Below, piece after piece: positions 33,484 through 45,699 of a DNA stretch of 64,000 nt. Made by a program: the position numbers and the translations under genes. The DNA comes from Epiperipatus broadwayi. Lineage: Eukaryota > Onychophora > Udeonychophora > Euonychophora > Peripatidae. Position 1 is the first letter of the stretch. Every line of letters begins with the position of its first letter. The DNA lies in NCBI GenBank assembly GCA_028023455.1, contig JAQFVV010012511.1:1176001-1240000 (forward strand), read 5' to 3'. The notes beneath the pieces are model-generated. The model saw nothing but the letters and a program-made list of their open reading frames with translations, was not told the origin of the DNA and did not search any database.

Positions 33484-35853
33484 CTATAAAAAAAAAAATA
33501 ATAATTACAATATCAAAAGAAACAATAATAATAAATAATCAAAATTAATTTTAGAGTAATTATTAATGTATACACAACACTACTACTAATATAAAGTAAA
33601 ACAGAGCAAAAGGTCTTTATTAACAGTTTCTCAAAGAGGAACAATAAAGAAAGGACAGTATTCATCAGTCTTGCCAACAATTGTGTAGTGAGAGTTGAGT
33701 ATTTATCCATCCTTGCTTTATTCTTAAATTAGAAATAGCTAAATACCTATTTACTAAACAATATTAGATGGGTAGTTGAGATGACTATCAATTGGCTTCC
33801 TGAAAGAAAAATTCTATGTGTTGAAAAATTACTTGATCCAAATTTAAACTAAGGCTGTAGTCATGTTAATAATACCATATTTTACTTATATAATTTATTT
33901 TAGAAATATTATACTTATTTAAAATATAAATTTATATAAATGCTTTGAAAATTAAAAATTTTAAATACAAAATTTTCTAATATAAGCATATTTTTTATAT
34001 ATATGTATCGATAAAAGGAATATAATAATACACCATACCAAAATATAATCTCCAAACTCAACATTTTTCAAATCATTAATTGATTTTTTTCTTTTTAACT
34101 TTTTTCCTATAACCTATCACAACATTTCCAGAAAATTCTTTATAATTCTTCTACTTTCAAATACTTGCCAATCTAATTCTTATTTCATTTTTTAATTTCT
34201 TAGTAATCTTTTTCGTATACTTTTGCATTAAACTATTTAATGCAGTAAAAAAATTTTGAATTTACAGCTGAAACTTGAACTAGTCAATTCTTATACATAT
34301 ATTTTTTAAACATTTCTATATTTTTATTCATAATTTTTTATTCTCATTCAAATACATCTCTCAAAGTCTCCCAATCTTTTTCTTAACCATCAAAATCCTT
34401 GCTTCTCATGAACTTACAAAAAAAAAAAAAAAAAAAAATGAAAAGTCTTCTTTAACACTAATTTTAATGAGTTAGAGACAATAAATAATACTCTCACTGC
34501 AATTCTCCTTTTAAATTATCATTATTTCTAAAATTAAACAATCAACTAATTTAACCTGTCTAGTTATCTTACTAAAATTTATTCTAATCATCTATTTCAT
34601 AGTTTAAGCTTGTTTTATTTGAAGTTTCCTACAAATTCCATCAATTTTTGCTACTGATTTTTTCTGTATATTATTGAATTTTTTTCATTAGTTTGCATAT
34701 GTTCTATTTTAAAGACTTTATTATTAAATCCAAGTAGTCTTTTCAATTATTTTTATTCCAGTGGTATATGTTTTAATATACTTAGTTTGATTTGTTGTCA
34801 TGTTATATTATGATTAAATTTGTCATTAGATATCACAAATTTAGTTTTAATTGCTTTGCTATTTAAATTAAAAATATATATTTTTCAATCAACATATTTT
34901 AATTTTTTGAAAATACTTATAGAACTTTCTATTTAGAATTTGTCTGAACATTATTTTTCTCTTCAGTAATGTATATCCATAATTCAAATTACCAATTTAG
35001 TTTTTAATTCTCTAATTTCGTTTTCTTAAAGGCTATTGTATTTAGTAATAATAATGTTTAGTTCTCAAATGAAAGTAAAGGTGACTACAGCACAAATAAA
35101 CTTCGCAGTAAATAAATAAATTAGGGCATTTTAAGGATGAAGAATATGCTAAAATAAGGATGATTTAATTGAGAATGCTTATATAAATACTAAAAAAAGA
35201 GGTATATGTAAATTCATATTGATAGGGAGACTAATTAATTAAACTATTAGCGGATTTACTAATTATTGTTTTTATATAAGTCATTATCTTGATTGTTAGT
35301 TATCTTATAAAAGACATAACAAACTGGACTATATTTTCTAGGACTTTATACTATTTTTAAATATTCATAAAATATTATTTTATATAAATAAATAATCAAT
35401 CAAACAAGATTGAAATATTTGACCATCATAGTGATTATTTTATATCTTAACTTCTTTTCTAATCTCAAACAAGCAATTAACTTTTTTCTTAACAATTCAT
35501 TCTCTTAACAATTCTTCATATTTCACACAATTTCTAAATTGTTAATTGGATCTTTTAAACTTATCACTTTCTTCTCTTCCAAATTCACATATTTTTCTCT
35601 TATCACTTTTCCTAAATGCTCATGTTTTTGTTCATTTAAAGTTATATTCCAAATCATATACTTAACAAGCTTCTTTCTTAAATCTAATCCCAACAGGTCA
35701 CATAACTATTTCTATTTTTATTAAGAAGCACTGCAATTCTCTCATATCTTTATGATGCTTTCAGCATTAATTAAATAGCACTATCATGCTCTTTAACATG
35801 TAATTCAATGCTTAATCACCATCTATTTTCATTATTCTATGTGCCTTGAATAA

Positions 35854-36092
35854 TTTGGCAAAGTTGGTAGAGCATCTGATTTGGGATCAGGAAGTCCCAG
35901 GATCGATTCTGGCACTTAAATTTCTTATGAACTCCCAAACTATAAATCCATTAGCATTTTTTACCCTGCATGGTTTGGTGTAGTTGACCGAGTGCCCAAC
36001 TTGAGATTGGGAGGTACCAGGATTGACTCTGGCACTCAAACTTCTTATGAACTCCCAAGCAATAAAGCCATATCTTTATTTATTCTATAGTA
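35854..36092 (+). mobile_element. Tandem pair of tRNA-Pro-like SINE units
   Basis: Two 120-bp units start at 35854 and 35974. Each has an A-box-like TTTGGCAAAGTTGG / TTTGGTGTAGTTGACC, a tRNA-Pro(UGG)-like arm in the first (CTGATTTGGGATCAG), a B-box-like GGATCGATTCTGG / GGATTGACTCTGG, and a shared tail CTTATGAACTCCCAA. They differ at many positions, so the dimer is old. Confidence 0.6.
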
Positions 36093-36463
36093 TTTGTATT
36101 AAATGTTTTACAAGTTCTAACAGTTTTGTTAAGCTCATTCACATTATCCAAAATTACAGCTACATTATCAGCAAATATGATACAAAATTAATTTCAACTT
36201 CATCAAAAATATATATATTAAAAAAACAAATAATATATTTGCATTACACTTCTTCACATATCTCTATCTTATATATTTAATTTTATATAAATTTGCTATT
36301 CATATACAAATTTTCTATAAATATATTTTCTTCCAATTCATCTTTTTTTAAAAATTTCTATGAATTTCTCAACTATAGTTCTCATCATTCTACTTGTAAC
36401 TTTTAGCATTTAAATCCTAATTTCTACTCCACTTTATTAAATATATATATATATATATATATA

Positions 36464-36812
36464 ACCATTAGAACCCAGACAACACTTAGACAATCCCAAT
36501 ATAGATAACAATCAAGAATTTCAAACTGTTATCAAGGCAACTTCCTTTTAGCAATAGGCAATAGAGATGGAATTCATATATTTATAAAGACACTAAAGAT
36601 TGCAAATAAATAGTCAATTATAACATTACAAATTGTAATTATAATTTTCAAACTGCACTCAAAATATTACTTAAATAATAAGTGTAATAATGCTCAAGGC
36701 TAAATGGGTTTATAAGTAACCATTAGAAACCAGTCAACATTTAGACAATCCCAATATAGATAACAATCAAGAATTTCAAACTGTTGTCAAGGCAACCTCC
36801 TTTTAGCAATAG
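36464..36812 (+). repeat. 94-bp direct repeat pair
   Basis: 36464-36557 and 36719-36812 share GACAATCCCAATATAGATAA, CAATCAAGAATTTCAAACTG and TCCTTTTAGCAATAG with few differences, separated by about 160 bp. An AT dinucleotide tract precedes the first copy. Confidence 0.85.
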
Positions 36813-36864
36813 AGGTGGAATCCCACCTCCATTAATAGTCTCATATATTTATACATATATATGT

Positions 36865-37082
36865 ATGTTATATATAGAGCTCGCAAATAAGCTCTTAACA
36901 GCTTTGCAGAATATTCCCAACCCCAGACCGCTTTCTGCTACTGGCTTCCTCAGTGAGATGCTAGAATAATGTTTGAATAACCTAGCACATCACTGAAGAA
37001 TCCAGTAGCAGAAAGTGGTCTGGGGTTAAGAATATTCTGCAAAGCTTGTTAAGAGCTAATTTGTGAGCTCTATATATAACAT
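36865..37082. repeat. Long inverted repeat, arms about 100 bp, with hammerhead motif in each arm
   Basis: Arms 36865-36965 and 36981-37082 are nearly exact inversions (outer ATGTTATATATAGAGCTC, inner CTAG) around a 15-bp loop. Downstream CTTGTTAAATTAGGTCATGTGA recurs at about 63693-63714, and the motif AGCCAGTAGCAGAAA recurs at the right edge of the window, so this is a repeat family. The hammerhead motif is annotated separately. Confidence 0.8.
36918..36960 (-). ncRNA. Hammerhead-ribozyme-like motif, family D
   Basis: On the minus strand: CATCTCA (stem I), CTGAGGA (36953-36947, fits CUGANGA), stem II of only GC/GC with loop CAGTA and flanking A-A, GAAA (36935-36932), stem III A-T with loop GCGG, cleavage C at 36926, then TGGGGTT pairing back with stem I through G-U pairs. 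The plus-strand partner at 36986-37027 has CTGAAGA and GAAA. The weak stem II makes activity doubtful. Confidence 0.4.
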
Positions 37083-38419
37083 TTATAATATAAGCTTGTT
37101 AAATTAGGTCATGTGATATTTGAATTGATTTTTTGTTATATGTATATACAATTGTTCAAAATCCTCAAAGCATTTCTTGTGTATAAAATTAAGCTAATTG
37201 ATTTAAAATCTTCAAATTTCATGGAATCGGGCTTTCTCTGGTGAAATTGTAACCAAATCTAGTGATCATTGTCTAAATGTTAAATTACTTTACAAACTTC
37301 AACTAATTTTGTTAAACTTTTTCACTTCATATTCAGCAATAATTCATTTGAGATTTCATCAATTCTTTGAGATTTTTATCTCGGTTAAAGTTTTTTAACA
37401 CTTTTTAAATTAATATAGAAGAATGTTTGTTATTTTTACAAAGCAAACTTATATACTATATATTCCTCCTACCTTTTCAATGCATTCACTTTCTTTCTAA
37501 AATACTTATTTCTTTTTCTTTTTAATTTTAATGTGATGTAATGGACAGTAAAAATGCCTGGATTCGATCCTGCCCACACGCCAGACATAACGGATGGGAT
37601 AATAACCTGTGGACTGTGATGCTATACAGATGTAGTAGTCTGGAGACTATGGCTCAATGCGCCAATTTATTGTCCCCAATGACATCGCCTGCAGAGTTCT
37701 ACTAGGCTTGGAAAGGGAAAAAAGTTGCATCTAACTACAGTCAGACTTTGGGTCTTCAAGTAGGATGCTAATGAAAAATCGATGAAATGCCTGACCAATG
37801 ATTGCACATACTTTTAATTGACTAGCTCTATACCTATTTAATAATATCATCTGCAATTTAGGTTAGTTCATCCACTTTTCACCCTTTTCCGATTCCGTTA
37901 TGCCCTAATATTTGAGCCAGGGAGAATATTGCCTTCGACTCTATAAACAGATATACAAAGCAACTTCCGCACCTCTATATAGGTTACAACTAGCATTTAA
38001 AATATTTGACTTACTATAAAACTATTATATGACAATGAAATAGGTGTGTGTGCATGCATAATTGTTTGTTAACTGTTGAATGTCAGGACAACTCAATAAA
38101 CCAGAGACCGGAACAATATAAACTCTTTAACATTTATTGACAATGATAAATGAAATTAAAATAAAGTATTACAACAATAGTAATAATAAAAAATATAATA
38201 TATACACGTGTCACATATGAACTTCTACCATTCTGTTAGCTAATAATTCTCTAGATCCATTTCTTTTATCCCATGGTAGAAATCCATCTATGATGCTCAT
38301 TATTTACAAATTATGAACTGTACAAGAAAAATAAACATTAATAATTTAAGATGATTGTGATGTTGACTAGCTAAAATAAACATCTACTGATTTCCACAAA
38401 GCAATCTATTTGGTTTAAG

Positions 38420-38432
38420 CCCCCCCCCCCCC
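38420..38432 (+). repeat. C(13) homopolymer
   Basis: Uninterrupted C run in A+T-rich sequence. Confidence 0.85.
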
Positions 38433-39233
38433 AAATCTAAGTTTAAATATATATATGATAGGTATAGGAATTTATACTAAGTTGATTAGTCAATCATACC
38501 GAAAAAATATATAACGATGGTTAATCAACAATATAAAACATATAAGGTGAATTCTGTACCAAGTGTTGTGATTTAATCTGTAAAAATAAATGGGAATTTT
38601 ACCTTAATATATACATAGACAACCTAATGTGAAGCAGGTGGGAAACTGAGCTGATCTAGATTTTATTTACAATAAAATAAAATAAAAAACTAAGTTAATT
38701 AATTACCCCATCCCCATTTTCTTCTCTGCTAACTCTGAAAAATGAGGTTTCTAGCAGCATAGACTGTGAAGTGCCCCACCAGAGTATGAAAATATAAGAT
38801 AGATAAAAGAAAAACCAAATAAAAATTTATGACATTAATTTCATGATCAAAATAATAGTTGGGACAAAGTTCAAAAAATCGTTCTAGTAGTGGTAGTAGT
38901 AGTTGATGGTTAGGCGTATTACTTTCCAACAGCAGTTTAACTCAGTAAATCACTTTCCTTGGCAAGGATAGATTTGGAAGGGTGTCTCCTGGTGTCCTAT
39001 ATAGTAGACACATTGATCTTTAGCTGATTCAGCTTTAAATATTCCTGTGCATGCTTATTTTGGACCACAGGCATCTTCTTGCGTATTACAATAAAGTAGA
39101 ATGAAAGTAGATTTTATGCCAACATGTTAGGGAAGAACGCGATCTCATAATAGCACGTTTTCCTTTACCCCATATTCTTCTTAAAATACCATTAAATAAT
39201 TATTTATAATCGTAAGTTATGTTAGAGATAGAG

Positions 39234-39300
39234 AAGAATTTTTACATATATCTATATTAAAAGTTAGAAGAATTTTTACATATATCTATATTAAAAGTTA
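39234..39300 (+). repeat. 33-bp tandem duplication
   Basis: Two adjacent exact copies containing GAAGAATTTTTACATA and CTATATTAAAAGTTA. Confidence 0.85.
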
Positions 39301-39773
39301 CTTCATTTTTGCTTTCTATTATTAGCAGAATTAATTTTCGTTTTTTTAAAAAAAAGATTTAAAATATTAAAATTCTTTCAGTCACGATCAGAACATGATT
39401 AAATTATCCCAAAAGTCTATAAATTGTTCTTACTTTCCATTTCTCACTTTTTCTGCCAAATTTGATGAAATTTAAGGGACAATATTTGATTTTATAAACA
39501 TCTATAATTCAAGTAAAAGAAAAAACAAAACTCCATTTCGGCATTTGAAATTTTAATTTAATTGCTGTTATATTATTGTAGCCAAGTATTATTGATAAGA
39601 AGAACAATTTAAAAAAGGTTTCTGTTTTTATGCAGTCCTTGCTTATGTCTCACAACACGCTCAGATCTTCATTTGCTGTTGGAAAAACATGACATTCTAT
39701 TGGTTAAATACACTTCATTGATAAAATAAATAAATAATAAAAGCATAGTTCTATTTTCACACTCTGTTTCTAT

Positions 39774-39786
39774 GACTACCTAACTT
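39774..39786 (+). repeat. Target-site duplication, left (13 bp)
   Basis: GACTACCTAACTT, repeated exactly at 39897-39909 on the other side of the tRNA-derived retroposon. Confidence 0.85.
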
Positions 39787-39896
39787 TTTTTTTCCATGTG
39801 TCATAGCATCGGCCGGGACGCGAACCCACAACCGCCTGCAACCAACTACTTGCTTGCATGGCAGCTGCGATACCTCTCGGCTAACAACGCAAGACA
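39787..39896 (-). mobile_element. tRNA-derived short SINE with poly(A) and target-site duplication
   Basis: On the minus strand: GCGTTGTTAGCCGAGAGG (A box region), GCAGCTGCCATGC, then TGGGTTCGCGTCCCGG (B box), GCCGATGC, a short tail TATGACACATGG and a poly(A) tract next to the 13-bp duplication GACTACCTAACTT. That order (tRNA head, short tail, poly(A), target duplication) is a LINE-mobilised retroposon. The head and the tail (TGACAYATG then A's) match the tRNA-Gly-like element at 11281-11371. Confidence 0.75.
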
Positions 39897-39909
39897 GACT
39901 ACCTAACTT
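39897..39909 (+). repeat. Target-site duplication, right (13 bp)
   Basis: GACTACCTAACTT, the exact partner of 39774-39786. Confidence 0.85.
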
Positions 39910-40739
39910 GACCTCAGATTATCTGTCACTTGACTATAAATTTTTTTACACTACTGTTCAATTTAGATTTAAAAACAATCTATTAAAGTTTATCAATCAA
40001 ATAGCATATATATACAATATTATTTCCTAGAACATTGGTAGTAATAAATGATTTGTTACAAAATAATAATTTATTGTGTCTTCCCTAATTCACTCTGAAT
40101 GTAAATAAATATATATGTGTTGTACATGTATATATGTGTTAATAATAAATAAATAATCTTCCCATTATTAATGCAAGTTTCAAATGGATTTGCTAATCTT
40201 AGCAGGAATAATTGCGTTGTAAGCTACCCCTTACAGTAAATATATCAATTCTAATTTCAATTAGTTCTTCATTCTTTCTGTCTAGATTTTTTTATTTTGT
40301 ACTATTTTATTTTACTATATATTAAAACAAATCTATTTTGTTCTGTTGTTCTTTTTTTAAACCACTCTCTAAATTTTATCTGTTTTATTATTTCAATTTA
40401 TTGCAGACACTTTATATATATTCCTCATATTTCTTTTCCATCTCTTCTCTAAACATTTTATTCATCATCTCAATAGTAATTCAAAGCTTTTTTTGCTCTT
40501 TCACTTTTTTATAATCCATTTATTGTAACAGTATTTAAACTTTCACCAAACAATATTTATCTTTTATATGAATTTACTATAACAATTAAATTATTATTCT
40601 TTATCTTATTTTCTTTTTCAACAATTCTAAAAATTACAATATTTCCCCCATTATCCTTTAATTTATCAATTTTTGTATTTTTCTTCTTATCTTAGTTCTT
40701 ATTCTTTCAAGACAAATCTGAATCTACTACTACTAAATT

Positions 40740-40915
40740 ATGGTCAGATCCAAGGCTCCTCACTGATAAAGGCCACAAGCCAAAAACTATTCTGGGGGAT
40801 ATTGGATGAGTAGGCACTAGATGGGGATTTTATGCACAAGCCTTCTGGCATCCATTAATTATTCTGGCTTGCACTGAGTGGCAATAAGTATAGAAAGTTT
40901 TGCCTGTTTTAATAA
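40740..40915 (+). repeat. Family C repeat, single arm with decayed hammerhead
   Basis: Reads AGATCCAAGGCTCCTCACTG, then ATAAAGGCC, ending near TTTTGCCTG. It matches one arm of the 59241-59818 inverted repeat. The hammerhead core carries CTGATAA and AAAA in place of CTGATGA and GAAA. Confidence 0.7.
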
Positions 40916-43814
40916 CATTAATAAGGTCTAATTTGGATATTATTTTTCTTATTATCAGCCTGAACATAGATGGTTGATGTAAAATCTATATTTTTTACTT
41001 TCATACAATCTCAGTTTATGCGATTTTTGTAAGGTACTATGGTCAATTAAAAGTCTTATACTTCATGAGATATCGATTACGTATTATAAATTACTGGCTA
41101 AATATTTTTAATTAAAAGTACTGAAGAATAAAAAAATCTGATCGATAGTCTAAACATTACAACAAAGAATTTGTATGTCTTTTATAGATAAATTATCATC
41201 ATCATCATTCTTAATCATTATATATCAACTTCTCGGTGAAAATTTTTCCAAGTTCAAACTAATTTTTCTGATTCATAATATCTTCTTCATTGTAACAAAT
41301 TTTATTTCATTCAGCCATATCCCATGAGATCATTTTTTTTTTTTAGATCCTTGCAATATCTTAGGATTCAGCTTCTAGCAACATCTCTAAAAGGTAAGGA
41401 GTTTCAGGAAAGAAATAGTGTTATTCATTCATTACCATTTAAAAGCTGATACCCATTAGTTTAAACCAACATAACTAATTTATAAATGCTTATTATGACA
41501 AGCAGTTTTAGTTTCCTGAAACAGTCTTTATAGTGTATAGAAAATGGATTACCAAACAGCAGCGAAATGACTCATGACTGTAATCTGTTTGTGTGACTGA
41601 ACTCTTGGAAATGTTCTATTAACTTTTAAAAAAGGCCAATATAATTTAATTCCCACAGATATCTCTTTTTTGAAGTTTCATATTCAGAAATTGATTTCCA
41701 TAGAAAAGCAACTAAGAATATGGATATAGACTGTCAATAAATGAGCACTTAGGCATAAATAGCCGAACACTTTGTTTTATATTTTGAAATAACTTGCTAA
41801 ATATAAAATGAGATCAGTATGCAATAAATATTTCCATTATGCAACACTTAAAAAATGATTGGAGGTTATCTGTATGATTTTTTTTTTTTTTGGCTCAAGA
41901 AAAATTATACAATAAAGTGTATCATTGGTTCTTTAAACTTGTGCAATTTAAAAATAAATCATCCTTAAAGTAATGGAATAAGATCTCATTTCATAGATCC
42001 CAGATTGATAATCAATGACTATGCTGAGCATCCTGTAGAATAATTTATTTTGTTAGCTGAAAATACAGTATATTTGGGGCATCAAATAATAAAATGTCTG
42101 ACTGTTATCCTATTGATTTCATTCAAGATTGAATCATCTTCAAAATCTGTTAATATTTTTAAAACAATTTCCAAGTTTTCATTTAAATTCATTGAAATGT
42201 TTTTGAAGATTAGGAATATCAACTGGGAATGATGTTTTTCTTAATAATTTTTGTGTCTCTAATTTTAAACTAACACAAATATCTTACATCTCACTACTTA
42301 ATGATTTTTTCCTGTGTTGAATCTATTAAAAACATTACAATTTTGAAATATAAAATTTTCTGTTTTCAAAATATTAGTCATGACTTTTATATAATTTAAG
42401 ATATTTATTAGCTAATTAGGTATGTTACCCATCCCAAACTTTTTTAAATTTGTTAGGTTCATGATAATAGTAAATGGTTGAAAATAGATTAGGTGTTTCA
42501 AGTTCAATTTGTTGCTATCATTGGGAGGATATAGCTGAAAATAAAATATAGCAGAATGCTGAAATCTTTAACAAAAAAAATAAATCAAAGTCTTCTGCAG
42601 AATAAGTTAAAGACAATATCATAGAATATCAAATAAATAGATATGGACATATTTGTATTTCTGAGATTAATCTGAAAATCATTTCAGAATGTATCTTTAA
42701 CTTTTTGTTTTGAATTAGAATGACTACTCTTTCATGAGTATGACTTTTAATGTCAATGATGATATCTATTCATTGTAATACACTCCTTTTTTCTAAAGCA
42801 TTCATATCTTGTTGCAAATTTAAATATTCATATCTACAGTTTTGCTTATTATATATAAATTCTCACTGCATATTAAATTTATTTTTATACTGGTACAATA
42901 TCTTTTATAAATTAGTAGTCAAAAAAAAAAACATTTATTGATTAGTTTTGTCCTCTTGCTTTATTAAATGTATTTAATATTTATGCTGTAATTATTAAGA
43001 TGTCATAGTTATCAAAATAATAACATTAATTATTTTTCCTCTTCCTGTTTTTAAAAAAATCACAGTGATTTATGTTCTGCTAACTTAGCAATTAGATTTA
43101 AATCTTTTTTTTTTTTTTGCCTTAAAAATATAATGTTATTCTTTAATTCACATGAATTTATTTGATAAATTATTATTTTACCTTTCAATTAGCAAATAGA
43201 TTTAATATTTTTTAAACATCAAGTTTACTAAGTCTTTGTTAATTCTTTTCATGATCTTTATTTTATTACATTGAGTTCCCTTAAATGATAAATATTTTTG
43301 GCATTAGTGATATAAAACATTTTATGCTTATAACAAGTAAAATATACTTGGAAAAAGCTATATATGATCAAATTTTTATAAAAATTATCAAGAATAATAA
43401 TCTGAAATAAAAAAAAAAGCTTACTTCACTGCAATTATTGATGTATAATAAAAAAATAAAAGCTGCTTCCTAATGTGCAAACCTAAAAAACAATTATTAT
43501 TTCCCTGAATACAACTGTTATTTACAAATAAAAACTAAAATAAATATTTAATAAATAGAAAATAAGACTTGCAATAACAGAAGGAAAATTAAATGTTTTA
43601 TGGGAGATGCCAGTTCAGATATTAGTGGCTCATGAGTTGCATCTAAAAAACAAAGTGTTTAGAACATTGAAAACAATTAATTGAAAATTTAATCATTTTA
43701 AATATCAATTACAATAAATCTTTTTTTTAAAAAAATTACTGTTAATTATTCTGTAAATTACTTGTAATAATTATATTTGTTAAGTGCATACTCATTATAT
43801 AAAGTAATATATTA

Positions 43815-43925
43815 AGACCATGCACCAGAAAAACGTAGGGACCTCTACAAATCTTGTCTTTTAAATAAATCTTATGTTAAGATTTGTACTGTCATTTTTC
43901 AGGCGCATGGTTTTAAGGTTATAGC
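43815..43925. repeat. Foldback, MITE-like
   Basis: Imperfect inverted ends ACCATGCACCAGAAAAA and TTTTCAGGCGCATGGT, with inner ACAAATCTT/AAGATTTGT, around TTTTAAATAAAT. No ORF. Confidence 0.6.
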
Positions 43926-44579
43926 CTTAATATTGTACCCATTTTATTAGGGCTGAATGTGCTAAAAAGCCAATTTCTTTAAAAATTTTAAATTAGGAAA
44001 AGTATAGGTATTCTAATTGCAATAATAATACCTAAACAGAGATAAAACTTAGTAAAATAAATATATTGAAAGCTAGAAAATACTTTAAAGCTATCTGAAA
44101 TGTTAAAATTGTATTAAAAAAAGCAGAATAATTTTTTATTATATGGTTGGAATAAATGGAGTTGGTTATACTTAAAAAATATATTTAATATCTTGCTAAA
44201 TAAACCTTTGAAAACACTAAATTTTAATATAATGTCTAATATAATTGAATAAATTATTAAATTTATCTTCTAAGATTAAGTTAAAATTGTATAATAATTA
44301 TTTATTGGAGTTTTGATTCCTATGGTGCATCAGATGTTTGAATTTTTGGTAATGTTATAAAAATGTCAAAATTTATTATTCCAAATTTTTATTATTGCAT
44401 TTAATATTTTCTAATATGTATTATTTTTTGTAATTAAATATTCATTTGGTTTTATTGCAGACAGTAAATTCAAAAAATTGCAACATTTGTCTGGAATAAA
44501 CAGATCACATGACTGATATTATATGTGTATTGTGTTACATGATTTCAGAAAAAGTTTTATTTACTTTCTAAAAGTGTTG

Positions 44580-45160
44580 ATTGTGGTCCAGGTCAACTGA
44601 TGAGTGCTGGTTCAGCATAAAATGTGCATTTTGGGATCATGGCTCTTTTTCACATCTTTGGCCATGTTCATGATTACATCCCTCTACAAGGTGTTAAAAC
44701 CAGATAGAAACCAGTCAGTCCCTACCTTGCAATAGAATAGTATAGTAAAAATTACACTGCAGAAATATTATTCATCATTGGATAATCTTTAGTGTAATAA
44801 ATGACTAATAAAAATTAATATATTTTCATTAAGTGATTTGTGTCAAAGTTGTGAAAGTAGCACTCAAATAAACTGTAGTAATTTGCTATCTATATATATG
44901 AACAATGATTAAGATATGTAAGAGATTGTTTTCTGGACCAACTGATGAGTGCTGGTTCAGCATAAAATGTGCATTTTGGGGAACAATCTTTTTTTACATG
45001 TCTTTGGTCATATGTTTATGATTACATCCCTTCTCAAGGTGTTAAAAGTGGATAGAAAACCTTCCCTACCTTGCATGAGAATAGTGTAATGAAAATTACA
45101 CTACAGAAATATTATTCATTATTGGATAATCTTTAGTCTAAAATATTAGAGTGACTAATA
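44580..45160 (+). repeat. Family B repeat, two direct copies
   Basis: Units at about 44587-44820 and 44935-45160 share CAACTGATGAGTGCTGGTTC, AAAATGTGCATTTTGGG, TTTTTCACAT-like, CATGATTACATCCCT, a stretch with TTACACTGCAGAAATATTA and ATTGGATAATCTTTAGT. A 3' portion without the ribozyme lies at about 56085-56240. Each unit opens with a hammerhead motif. Confidence 0.8.
44923..44989 (+). ncRNA. Hammerhead-ribozyme-like motif, family B copy 3
   Basis: Two-part stem I: AGATTGTT (44923-44930) with AACAATCT (44982-44989), and CCAA (44938-44941) with TTGG (44976-44979), with an internal loop between. Core CTGATGA (44942-44948), stem II GTGCTG/CAGCAT with loop GTT, then AAAA (44964-44967) where GAAA is required, stem III AT/AT with loop GTGC, cleavage base T44975. 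All architecture is kept except the first base of GAAA, so it is probably inactive. A sister copy with CTGATGA at 44597-44603 has the same change. Confidence 0.6.
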
Positions 45161-45699
45161 CATTTTTGTAGTACATATTGTAACCAGTTGGGTTACATAA
45201 CACACAATAATATAGTGTGTGTGCATATATATATATATATATGTAAAATAAAGGAAAAGTAGAAATAAACACACAATAAATTTTTATAGATATTTTTCTA
45301 TATTTCCTAAAATAAAAAAATAAAGAGTTAAATAACTCTGGATTTAAAATAGTATTTTATGATAAAATTAAATATTTAAAAAAGGTCTGATAAATAAAAA
45401 TTAATATTTTTATTCTGATTTTGAAAATTTAAAAATAAGCATGTTTTTTGATAATTATAAAAATGTCTATTTTTGAAATCAATTAATTTGTAAATTTCTA
45501 TTATCTGAGTAAAAACATGTATGTAGATTTCAAAGGATTAAAGTTAATTGAAATCAACTTTTTCCAATCACACTTTGATAAAAATTTGAAGCTTGTTTTC
45601 AAAAAGAATAGACAGATTGAAAACATACTATGTTTTTTATCACATGACCCAAACAAGATTATAAAGACTGATAAAAAATTTCAATTAGTTTTGCTGAGA

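Noticed and set aside
38066-39126. Solo LTR starting TGTTAACTGTTGAATG
   Set aside because: No matching CA end with a 4-6 bp duplication could be found.
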